Assembly (NCBI GenBank): GCA_013298485.1
Contig: JAAFHS010000162.1
Location: forward strand, 1 to 6,326
From: Rhodobacterales bacterium
GTDB taxonomy: Bacteria > Pseudomonadota > Alphaproteobacteria > Rhodobacterales > Rhodobacteraceae
Reading direction: 5' to 3'
Length of the DNA stretch: 6,326 nt
Every line of letters starts with the position of its first letter. Position 1 is the first letter of the stretch. Under the pieces are notes generated by a model. The model was not told the DNA's origin, did no database searches, and saw only the letters and a list, made by a program, of their open reading frames with translations. Of this stretch, positions 1 through 6,326 are shown piece by piece. The position numbers and the translations under genes are program-made.

Positions 1-890
1 TCAATGCCGCAGGTGGGGGCGATCTTTTGCATCCCGCGTTCCACCCGGGCACATTCGGCGCGGAAACGGGCCAGCCAGTCGCTTGCAGTTTCGTCCGGAA
101 CTAACCGGTATTCAAAGGAAAAATGGCAATCGCCCGCTGTGATGTTTTCGGCAGTGCCGCCAGAGATCAGCCCGGTATGAAGCGTGGTGAAGGGGGGATC
201 AAACAGCGCGGCCAGGGCCGTGGGGGTGCGGGCCTGGATCGCCGCATTCTGGTCGTTTGCCCATTGGATCAGGCGTGCCGCCTCCATGATCGCGGAGACG
301 CCCTGATGCAGCAGGGAGGAATGCACCTCATGCCCGCGCACATGAACCTTGACGCCGTCGCCGCCCTTGTGGGCGGTGACGACACGCATGCGCGACGGCT
401 CCCCCACGATGACGGTGGCGGCTTTGGGCAGGGCCTGCATGGCGTCGATCAGGGGGGGCGCACCAGTGCAGCCCAATTCTTCATCATAGCTGAGCGCGAG
501 TTGCAGGGGGCGGCCGAGGTTGCGCTGCGCGGCATCAACCAGCGCCCAGATGGCAAGGGCATCGAACCCCTTCATGTCGCAGGTGCCACGGCCATAAAGA
601 CGGCCGTCCTGTTCAACTACCGTCCAGGGGTCGGTCGCCCAGTTCTGGCCATCGACGGGGACGACATCGGAATGACCGGATAGCACGACGCCGCCTGGCA
701 CCATGGGGCCTGCATGGGCGTAAAGACCGGCCTTGGTGCGGTCGGGCGACCATTGGCGGCCGCAGGTAATGCCGTGACCGCGCAGGTAGTCTTCGACCCA
801 GTCGACCAGATCAAGGTTGCTGTCGCGGCTGACCGTGGGAAAGGCCACCAGCCGATCCAGAATCGCGCGCGGGGTCAGGGTGTTGTGCAT
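1..890 (-). CDS. argE: Acetylornithine deacetylase (ArgE-like, M20 family), 3' end cut by window edge
   Basis: This is a zinc-type M20 metallohydrolase. The family reaction removes the acetyl group from N2-acetylornithine to give ornithine in cytosolic arginine synthesis. Translating the minus strand from the ATG at 890 gives 296 uninterrupted codons and no stop before the edge; relatives are about 380-390 residues, so roughly a quarter is missing. Visible M20 motifs are HSDVV (73-77, metal ligand H73 and catalytic-site D75), GTCDMKG (102-108, bridging D105), DEELGCTGAP (136-145, catalytic E137, ligand E138), VGEPS (162-166, E164), HKG (174-176) and GHEVHSS in the dimerisation domain (186-192). 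The last metal-ligand histidine would lie beyond the edge. The ATG at 890 is preferred because GGAG lies 6 nt upstream; an in-frame ATG at 902 has no such site. The gene is divergent from a peptide-type ABC importer, so an N-acyl amino acid or peptide substrate is an alternative to a biosynthetic role. Family certain; exact substrate inferred. Confidence 0.9.
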   Translation of the reverse strand, partial: MHNTLTPRAILDRLVAFPTVSRDSNLDLVDWVEDYLRGHGITCGRQWSPDRTKAGLYAHAGPMVPGGVVLSGHSDVVPVDGQNWATDPWTVVEQDGRLYGRGTCDMKGFDALAIWALVDAAQRNLGRPLQLALSYDEELGCTGAPPLIDAMQALPKAATVIVGEPSRMRVVTAHKGGDGVKVHVRGHEVHSSLLHQGVSAIMEAARLIQWANDQNAAIQARTPTALAALFDPPFTTLHTGLISGGTAENITAGDCHFSFEYRLVPDETASDWLARFRAECARVERGMQKIAPTCGI

Positions 891-896
891 GGCGTG

Positions 897-900
897 CTCC
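897..900 (-). promoter_or_regulatory. Ribosome binding site for argE-like gene
   Basis: On the minus strand a GGAG core ends 6 nt before the ATG at 890. It decides between two in-frame start codons: the alternative ATG at 902 overlaps this site and has no purine-rich core at a suitable distance. Confidence 0.65.
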
Positions 901-1072
901 ATATGCGTGCCAGACTGCTGCCACGGGCGACAAAGGGCAAGGGTCGGCGTTTGATTGCCGATGTAACGCGGGGTCATGACACGAAAGACGCTGGACTGCG
1001 CGATCAAAAACGGTGCAGCATGTGATTCAATCGGGGCGGGCATTGCCAAAGACACCCGAGCAACCGACCTGG

Positions 1073-1076
1073 GGAG
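1073..1076 (+). promoter_or_regulatory. Ribosome binding site for DppD-type ATPase
   Basis: GGAG lies 7 nt before the ATG at 1084, within a GGGGAG run. It sets the start at 1084 rather than the in-frame ATG at 976, which would add 36 residues not typical of the family. Confidence 0.7.
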
Positions 1077-1083
1077 CGTCCAT

Positions 1084-2086
<1,003 letters not shown>

Positions 2087-2094
<8 letters not shown>

Positions 2095-3145
2095 TGCGCG
2101 CGCAACACCGACGCCGCTGGTGCAGGTGCGCGACCTGAAGATGCACTTTCCAATCTATTCCGGGATTTTCCGTCGCCATACGGGCGACGTAAAGGCGGTG
2201 GACGGGGTCAGTTTCGACATCATGCCGGGCGAAACACTGGGGCTGGTGGGTGAATCCGGCTGCGGGAAATCGACCGTGGGGCGCACGCTGTTGCGCCTTT
2301 ATGATCCGACGGCGGGGTCGGTCACGATTGACGGGACCGATATCGCCACCCTGTCGCCCGAGGCGCTGCGCCTGAAGCGGCCGACGATGCAGATGGTGTT
2401 TCAGGACCCGCAGGCCAGCCTCAACCCGCGCATGACGCTGGCAGAAATCATCGGCGAGCCGCTGCGCGAACACACCACCGGGGATGCCGCGACGCAGCTG
2501 GAGCGCGTCTACGAACTGATGAATGCAGTCGGGCTGAACCGCCGGTTTGCGCGGCGCTTCCCGCATGAATTTTCGGGCGGGCAGCGGCAACGCATCGGGA
2601 TCGCAAGGGCGCTGGCCCTGAACCCCAAGTTCATCGTCTGCGACGAGCCGATTGCCGCACTTGATGTGTCGATCCAGGCGCAGGTGGTGAACCTGCTGGA
2701 GGATCTGCAGGACAACTTGGGCCTGACATATCTGTTCATCAGCCATGATCTGTCGATGGTGCGCCATATCGCGGACCGGGTGGCGGTGATGTATCTGGGC
2801 CTCATCGTGGAGCTGTCGCCGCGCGATGCGCTGTATGCCAATCCGCTGCACCCCTATGCAAAGGCACTGCTGTCTGCGGTACCCGAGGCAGACCCCGCAC
2901 GCGAGGCGACGCGGCGGCGCATCATCCTGAAAGGCGATGTGCCATCGCCCGCAAACCCGCCCAAGGGCTGCACCTTCTGCACGCGCTGCCCGCAGGTATT
3001 TGACCGCTGCCGGACCGAACGCCCTGCCCTGATCGAGGCGGAGCCGGGCCGCAAGGTCGCCTGCCATCTGTTTACAACACCGACTGCCGGATCAACCGGC
3101 AGCGTCGAGGTGACCGAGCCCAACCAGCAAGGAGTGTCAAAATGA
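2087..3145 (+). CDS. Dipeptide/oligopeptide ABC transporter ATP-binding protein, DppF/OppF type
   Basis: This 352-residue protein is the second ATPase of the importer. Motifs are Walker A GESGCGKS (55-62), Q-loop FQDP (Q106), signature SGGQRQR (163-169), Walker B with CDEP (catalytic E187), D-loop AALD (190-193) and H-loop H220. The segment FQDPQASLNPRM (105-116) and the tail motif GDVPSPANPPKGC (283-295) are typical of DppF/OppF. Cysteines C295, C301, C308 and C326 repeat the partner's likely [4Fe-4S] pattern, with an additional C298 inside the first CX5C. The ATG at 2087 overlaps the upstream TGA by 8 nt. GGGGG ends 6 nt before it, so reinitiation after the first ATPase is plausible. The frame is open back to 1979, but that part would lie wholly within the upstream gene and resembles no family N-terminus. 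The 3' end overlaps the binding-protein gene by 4 nt (ATGA). The C-terminal tail past residue 330 is variable and its codons form a hairpin. Confidence 0.93.
3081..3104 (+). other. Hairpin in the 3' end of the DppF-type gene
   Basis: CTGCCGG at 3084-3090 pairs with CCGGCAG at 3096-3102 around a 5-nt loop. Two further G-C pairs (3081-3082 with 3103-3104) form if A3083 bulges. It lies 38 nt before the binding-protein start, in the non-conserved C-terminal tail of the ATPase. No T tract follows, so it is not an intrinsic terminator. A role at the 5' boundary of a processed binding-protein mRNA is possible but unproven. Confidence 0.4.
3129..3134 (+). promoter_or_regulatory. Strong ribosome binding site for the binding-protein gene
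   Basis: AAGGAG sits 7 nt before the ATG at 3142 and is the best Shine-Dalgarno sequence in the window. This fits the high protein level that binding proteins need relative to membrane subunits. Confidence 0.75.
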
Positions 3146-4845
3146 CATTGAGAACCGCCCTTTTGGGGGCCGTGGCCGCATTGGCCTTTACCCCCGCCGC
3201 CTACGCGGAACGCGGCACGGATGGTCAGTTGAACATCACGTTCCCGCAGGCCGTGTCAATCCTGAACCCCTACCTGTCGGGCGGGACCAAGGATATCTAC
3301 GCCGCCTCGATGATCATCGAGCCGCTGGCCAGCTTTGATACCACGGGCACGATCTTTCCGCGCCTTGTGACCGAAATCCCGAGCGTGGAGAACGGCGGCA
3401 TTTCGGAAGACCTGACCACCGTCACCTGGAAAATCATCCCCGGCCTGAAATGGTCGGATGGCACGCCCTTCACGGCGGCCGATGTGGTGTTCACCGCCAA
3501 CTATTGCATGGACCCGGCAGGCGGCTGCGCGCAGCTGTCGAAATTCGACGGGATCGCCTCGGTCGAGGCGGTTGATGATCTGACGGTGAAGGTGACCTTT
3601 ACGGCACCGAAACCGAACCCGTTCAACGCCTTTGTCGGTAGCCAGTCGCCGATCATCCAGCAGGCGCAGTTTGCAGCCTGCCTCGGGGCCGCGGCCCCCA
3701 CCTGCACGGCGCAGAATACAGGGCCCGTGGGCACCGGGCCCTACCGCGTGACGGGTTTTGCCGTGGATGACACGGTGGAGATGGAAGCAAACCCCGAATA
3801 CCGTGATCCGGCCAAGCCCGCCTTTGCCACCGCCCTGATCAAGGGCAGTGCGGATGCGATGAGTTCGGCCCGCGCCGTGATGGAAACGGGTGAGTTCGAT
3901 TATGCCTGGAACACGCAGATCGCCCCGGATGCGCAGGCCGCGATGACGGCGGCAGGCAAGGGGCAGTTCGTCGTGGCCTTCGGCACGCTGGTGGAGCGGA
4001 TCGAGATCAACCTGACCGACCCGTCGCCGGATCTGCCGGAAGGCGAGCGTTCGACGGCGGCCCATCCGCATCCGATCCTGTCGGATATCGCGGTGCGCAC
4101 GGCCCTGTCGATGGCGATTGACCGTCAGGTTCTGGTGGATATCGGCTATGGCGCGGGCGGTGCGCCGACCTGCAATCTGGTGCCGGCCCCGGCGCTGTAT
4201 GCCTCGGACAACACGGGCTGCATCGCGCAGGACATGGCAGGCGCGCAGGCGATGCTGGAGGCCGCAGGCTGGGTTGACAGCGACGGCGACGGCATCCGCG
4301 AAAAGGATGGCCGCAAGCTGACGATCCTGTACCAGACGACGGTGAACCCGATCCGCCAGGATTTCCAGGCGCTGATCAAGGGCTGGTGGACGGAACTGGG
4401 TGTCGAAGTGGAGTTGAAGGCGATTGATCCGGACGTGTTCTTCGGCGGCGATGCGGGTTCCCCCGATACGTTCCAGAAGTTCTATGCGGATGTGGAAATG
4501 TACGCCAACAACTTTGATGGGACGGACCCGGAGGTTTATCTGGCCAACTACACCTGCGACAAGGCACCAAAGCCTGAATCGCAGTGGCAGGGCGAAAACA
4601 TCAACCGGTTCTGCAACCCGGAATATGATGCGCTGATCGCACAGCTGAGTGCGGAACGTGATCCCGCCGCGCGCGGCGAGATTGCGAAAAAGCTGAATGA
4701 CCTGATGACCAAAGACAGCATGACCATGCTGCCGCTGGTGCATCGCGGCACGCTGTCGGCGCATTCCAACACGCTGGGTGGCGTTGCCATCAACCCGTGG
4801 GACAGCGAAATGTGGAACGTCGCCGACTGGTTCCGCGTGAAGTGA
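3142..4845 (+). CDS. Periplasmic solute-binding protein of a peptide-type ABC importer (SBP family 5)
   Basis: This 567-residue protein should bind the ligand in the periplasm and hand it to the DppB/DppC channel. It starts with a clear Sec signal peptide: basic R4, a hydrophobic core at about 6-17, and probable cleavage after AYA (residue 22). There is no lipobox Cys, so it should be soluble. SBP_bac_5 hallmarks are the LKWSDGTPFTAADVVFT segment (102-118), GTGPYRV (197-203), the conserved IAVRTALSMAIDRQ segment (316-329) and DSDGDGIREKDG (379-390). That last segment resembles an acidic DxDxDG metal-binding loop. The length is normal for the family. Eight cysteines occur as four close pairs (122/129, 180/188, 344/360, 472/491) and none is in the signal peptide, so several disulfides are likely. 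The ATG overlaps the upstream TGA by 4 nt and has an AAGGAG site. Family members carry di- and oligopeptides, opines, metals and sugars; the ligand cannot be told from sequence alone. Three palindromes follow the stop. Confidence 0.93.
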   Translation: MTLRTALLGAVAALAFTPAAYAERGTDGQLNITFPQAVSILNPYLSGGTKDIYAASMIIEPLASFDTTGTIFPRLVTEIPSVENGGISEDLTTVTWKIIPGLKWSDGTPFTAADVVFTANYCMDPAGGCAQLSKFDGIASVEAVDDLTVKVTFTAPKPNPFNAFVGSQSPIIQQAQFAACLGAAAPTCTAQNTGPVGTGPYRVTGFAVDDTVEMEANPEYRDPAKPAFATALIKGSADAMSSARAVMETGEFDYAWNTQIAPDAQAAMTAAGKGQFVVAFGTLVERIEINLTDPSPDLPEGERSTAAHPHPILSDIAVRTALSMAIDRQVLVDIGYGAGGAPTCNLVPAPALYASDNTGCIAQDMAGAQAMLEAAGWVDSDGDGIREKDGRKLTILYQTTVNPIRQDFQALIKGWWTELGVEVELKAIDPDVFFGGDAGSPDTFQKFYADVEMYANNFDGTDPEVYLANYTCDKAPKPESQWQGENINRFCNPEYDALIAQLSAERDPAARGEIAKKLNDLMTKDSMTMLPLVHRGTLSAHSNTLGGVAINPWDSEMWNVADWFRVK

Positions 4846-4857
4846 TCCTGGCCCGTG

Positions 4858-4882
4858 GGATGGGCAGTATTGCCCATCCTAC
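4858..4882 (+). repeat. Palindromic repeat unit 1 (forward)
   Basis: The arm GGATGGGCA (4858-4866) and its exact complement TGCCCATCC (4871-4879) flank the loop GTAT; TAC follows. With GTG at 4855-4857 the stem extends to 12 pairs, one of them a G-U wobble. The unit is identical to unit 2 over 25 nt. It begins 12 nt after the binding-protein stop codon. Confidence 0.9.
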
Positions 4883-4902
4883 AGTACCGATCGCATCGCA
4901 TA

Positions 4903-4927
4903 GGATGGGCAGTATTGCCCATCCTAC
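4903..4927 (+). repeat. Palindromic repeat unit 2 (forward)
   Basis: This is an exact 25-nt copy of unit 1 in the same orientation, 45 nt downstream start to start. With TA at 4901-4902 the stem reaches 11 perfect pairs around the GTAT loop. Confidence 0.9.
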
Positions 4928-4944
4928 GCAACCCGCCTGACCAT

Positions 4945-4969
4945 GTAGGATGGGCAATACTGCCCATCC
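4945..4969 (-). repeat. Palindromic repeat unit 3 (inverted)
   Basis: Its reverse complement is identical over 25 nt to units 1 and 2. The orientation is readable from the loop, which is ATAC here instead of GTAT, and from the GTA that precedes the stem rather than a TAC that follows it. The stem is 9 perfect pairs (4948-4956 with 4961-4969). Confidence 0.9.
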
Positions 4970-5012
4970 ACCCCCGAAATCCCTGACGATCCGAGCCGAG
5001 GCACCCCCCCGT

Positions 5013-6020
5013 ATGCTGACATTTGTCATCCGCAGGTTACTGTTTGCCATACCGACGCTTCTGCTGATCAGTCTGGTGATCTTTCTGATCGTCGACCTTG
5101 CCCCCGGCAGCCCGATGTCGCAAATCCCGCTGACGATACCCCCTGATGTGCGGGTCAAGATGCTGGATGCCATGGGGGCCAATGATCCGCTGTTCGTGCG
5201 CTATTTCCTGTGGCTGAAGCAGTTCTTCATCATTGAGCCTGCCTATATGATCGACAGCTGGTTCGGCACTGATCTGGCACAGGGGGCACCGCGCATCCTG
5301 TCGTGGAAGTCACGCTCGCCCGTATTCGATGTGATCGGCCAGCGCCTGCCGCAGACGATGACGGTGATTGGGACCGCCTATCTGCTGGCCATTGTGATCG
5401 CCGTGCCGATCGGCGTCTATTCGGCCTACCGGCAATATTCGTGGTTCGACCAGGTCGGCACCTTCGTCGCCCTTGTCGGCTATTCGGTGCCCACGTTCTT
5501 TACCGGGCTTCTGGTGATCGTGATCTTTTCGATCAATCTGCAATGGTTCCCGTCGGTCTATGATACGACGCTGGATGTGACGGATTGGGCCAGTTTCTGG
5601 AAACAGGTCCGCCAGATGGTGATGCCGGTTGCCGTTCTGGCCCTGTTCAACGCGGCCGAGATCAGCCGCTTCACCCGCGCCTCGATGCTGGAAAACCTGG
5701 GGCAGGATTATGTGCGCACGGCGCGCGCCAAGGGGATGAGCGAGCGTGTGGTGGTTCTGAAACATGTGTTGCGCAATTCGCTGATCCCGGTGGTGACGGT
5801 GATCGCGCTTGGCATTCCCACGATTTTCGGGGGCGCGATCATTACCGAGACCGTGTTTTCCATCAACGGCATCGGGGCTTATGTGATCGATTCGATCAAG
5901 TCGAGCGATCTGCCGGCCCTGCAGACCCTGACCTTTATCTTTGCGGTGCTGATCGTTGTCTTCAACCTGATCGCCGATGTGCTTTACGGCATTCTTGACC
6001 CGAGAATCCGCTATGACTGA
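5013..6020 (+). CDS. Peptide-type ABC transporter permease, DppB/OppB type
   Basis: This 335-residue inner-membrane protein forms half of the translocation channel. The N-terminus MLTFVIRRLLFAIPTLL is typical of DppB, with a first membrane helix at about 9-29. A periplasmic segment of roughly 80 residues follows. Further hydrophobic segments lie near 116-138, 148-173, 200-217, 258-285 and 305-327, giving the usual six. The cytoplasmic EAA loop that docks on the ATPases is clear (residues 232-244, DYVRTARAKGMSE), followed by the conserved HVLRNSLIPV (251-260). The C-terminus YGILDPRIRYD is also characteristic. The start at 5013 is chosen by this alignment. Its ribosome site is weak: GAGG at 4998-5001 with an 11-nt gap that contains seven Cs. 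Unlike the other junctions it is not overlapped by its upstream neighbour, so it may be translated at a lower level than the binding protein. It overlaps the next permease by 8 nt. Confidence 0.93.
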   Translation: MLTFVIRRLLFAIPTLLLISLVIFLIVDLAPGSPMSQIPLTIPPDVRVKMLDAMGANDPLFVRYFLWLKQFFIIEPAYMIDSWFGTDLAQGAPRILSWKSRSPVFDVIGQRLPQTMTVIGTAYLLAIVIAVPIGVYSAYRQYSWFDQVGTFVALVGYSVPTFFTGLLVIVIFSINLQWFPSVYDTTLDVTDWASFWKQVRQMVMPVAVLALFNAAEISRFTRASMLENLGQDYVRTARAKGMSERVVVLKHVLRNSLIPVVTVIALGIPTIFGGAIITETVFSINGIGAYVIDSIKSSDLPALQTLTFIFAVLIVVFNLIADVLYGILDPRIRYD

Positions 6021-6326
6021 GGCGATTGCAAAACCCCAATCCCTGTGGCGCGAGGTCTGGGCACAGTTCCGCGAACACAAAGGGGCGATGGCCGCGATCT
6101 TTGTGCTGGCGGCCCTGGTGCTGTTCGCGGTGGTCGGGCCGTGGCTGTGGCGGATTGATCCGAACTTCATCGAAAGCGATGCGGTCAAGATGTTCAAATC
6201 ACGCAACCTCGGCCCCAGCTGGGCGCATCCGATGGGCACGGATCAGCTGGGCCGCGACCAGATGGCGCGGATGATGGTGGGGGGGCGCATCTCGCTGGCG
6301 GTGCGGATTGTCGCGATGAGGGTGGC
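6013..6326 (+). CDS. Peptide-type ABC transporter permease, DppC/OppC type, 3' end cut by window edge
   Basis: This is the first 104 complete codons of the second channel subunit; full-length relatives are about 280-380 residues. The ATG at 6013 overlaps the DppB-type stop by 8 nt (ATGACTGA), which suggests translational coupling; the only purine-rich stretch upstream (about 6002-6006) is weak. The cytoplasmic N-terminus LWREVWAQFREHKGAM (11-26) and first membrane helix (about 26-47) match the OppC N-terminal domain. The conserved periplasmic motif HPMGTDQLGRDQMARMMVGG (72-91) and RISLAV (92-97) then lead into the second helix. Arginines at 98 and 103, in the start of that helix, are unexpected, because small or hydrophobic residues are usual there. 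They fall in the last 25 bases and could reflect sequence error. The EAA loop lies beyond the edge. Confidence 0.9.
   Translation, partial: MTEAIAKPQSLWREVWAQFREHKGAMAAIFVLAALVLFAVVGPWLWRIDPNFIESDAVKMFKSRNLGPSWAHPMGTDQLGRDQMARMMVGGRISLAVRIVAMRV

Larger units (their letters stand above)
891..1083. other. Divergent intergenic region
   Basis: This 193-nt stretch separates the start codons of the minus-strand deacetylase and the plus-strand transporter operon, so promoters for both should lie here. I searched both strands for -35/-10 pairs with 16-18 nt spacing and found none I would defend. TTGATT at 951-956 and TTGCCA at 1043-1048 resemble -35 boxes but lack a matching -10. Small palindromes are present, GTCATGAC at 973-980 and GATTCAATC at 1024-1032, but both are too short to name as operators. 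The reading frame of the first ATPase is open back to an ATG at 976. That 36-codon extension has no similarity to the family N-terminus and is probably untranslated. Confidence 0.6.
4846..5012. other. Intra-operon gap holding three palindromic repeats
   Basis: This 167-nt stretch is the only non-overlapping junction of the operon. It contains three copies of one 25-nt palindromic element (4858-4882, 4903-4927, 4945-4969), separated by unrelated spacers of 20 and 17 nt. After the third copy there is a 43-nt leader with a C7 run (5004-5010) before the permease ATG. No T tract follows any hairpin, so a classic intrinsic terminator is not supported. I see no credible promoter or small gene. The permease frame is open back to 4950, but that part would translate the repeat and is not expected to be coding. 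Confidence 0.75.

Noticed and set aside
123..683. Plus-strand open frame of 186 codons at the left end
   Set aside because: It lies opposite the ArgE-like gene, whose minus-strand frame carries all expected M20 motifs.
951..980. Promoter with TTGATT at 951-956
   Set aside because: The hexamer at 17-18 nt spacing (TCATGA or CATGAC) does not resemble a -10 box.
976..1083. N-terminal extension of the first ATPase from an ATG at 976
   Set aside because: The extra 36 residues resemble no ABC N-terminus, whereas the ATG at 1084 has GGAG at 7 nt and begins at the normal family position.
3685..3741. GC palindromes inside the binding-protein gene (14-nt palindrome at 3685-3698; stem 3721-3727 with 3735-3741)
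   Set aside because: They lie in conserved coding sequence and, in this GC-rich context, are explained by Gly, Ala and Pro codons; no sign of regulatory function.
3256..4764. Minus-strand open frame of 502 codons opposite the binding-protein gene
   Set aside because: The plus-strand frame has a signal peptide and SBP family 5 motifs, whereas the antisense product is Arg- and His-rich low-complexity sequence. It is a shadow of codon bias.
4858..4969. CRISPR array
   Set aside because: There are only three units, one of them inverted, with spacers of 20 and 17 nt, and each repeat is a near-complete palindrome. None of this fits a CRISPR array.
4855..4971. Intrinsic terminator after the binding-protein gene
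   Set aside because: No T tract follows any of the three stems, and the transporter genes continue in the same direction.
5310..6239. Minus-strand open frame of 309 codons opposite the permease genes
   Set aside because: The plus strand encodes clear DppB- and DppC-type proteins. The antisense product is His- and Arg-rich with no domain.

Overview
The window looks like chromosome of a GC-rich Gram-negative bacterium, most likely an alphaproteobacterium close to the Rhodobacteraceae. This is inferred from codon bias, a proteobacterial-type ArgE, and a solute-binding protein with a Sec signal peptide but no lipobox; no rRNA or marker gene confirms it. There is one coherent locus: a binding-protein-dependent ABC importer of the dipeptide/oligopeptide (Dpp/Opp, PepT) family, with a divergent M20 amidohydrolase beside it.

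Layout. Positions 1-890 (minus strand) hold the first 296 codons of an acetylornithine deacetylase (ArgE-like), cut by the left edge. Positions 891-1083 are the intergenic region between the two divergent transcription units. On the plus strand follow the DppD-type ATPase (1084-2094), the DppF-type ATPase (2087-3145), the periplasmic binding protein (3142-4845), a 167-nt gap with three copies of a 25-nt palindromic element, the DppB-type permease (5013-6020), and the start of the DppC-type permease (6013 to the right edge).

How the genes work together. The binding protein should capture the ligand in the periplasm and deliver it to the heterodimeric DppB/DppC channel, driven by the DppD/DppF ATPase pair. 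Three of the four gene junctions overlap by 4-8 nt, which suggests one translationally coupled operon. The only gap lies directly after the binding-protein gene and contains the palindromes. These hairpins have no following T tract, so they are better candidates for stabilising or processing the mRNA than for full termination. The ArgE-like enzyme could deacylate an imported N-acyl amino acid or peptide, or could simply be the biosynthetic arginine enzyme.

I see no CRISPR array, tRNA, rRNA, transposase or defence system, and no convincing new biological system. The points most worth checking are the three-copy palindrome, the eight paired cysteines of the binding protein, the likely iron-sulfur cysteine motifs of both ATPases, and two odd arginines at the extreme right edge.
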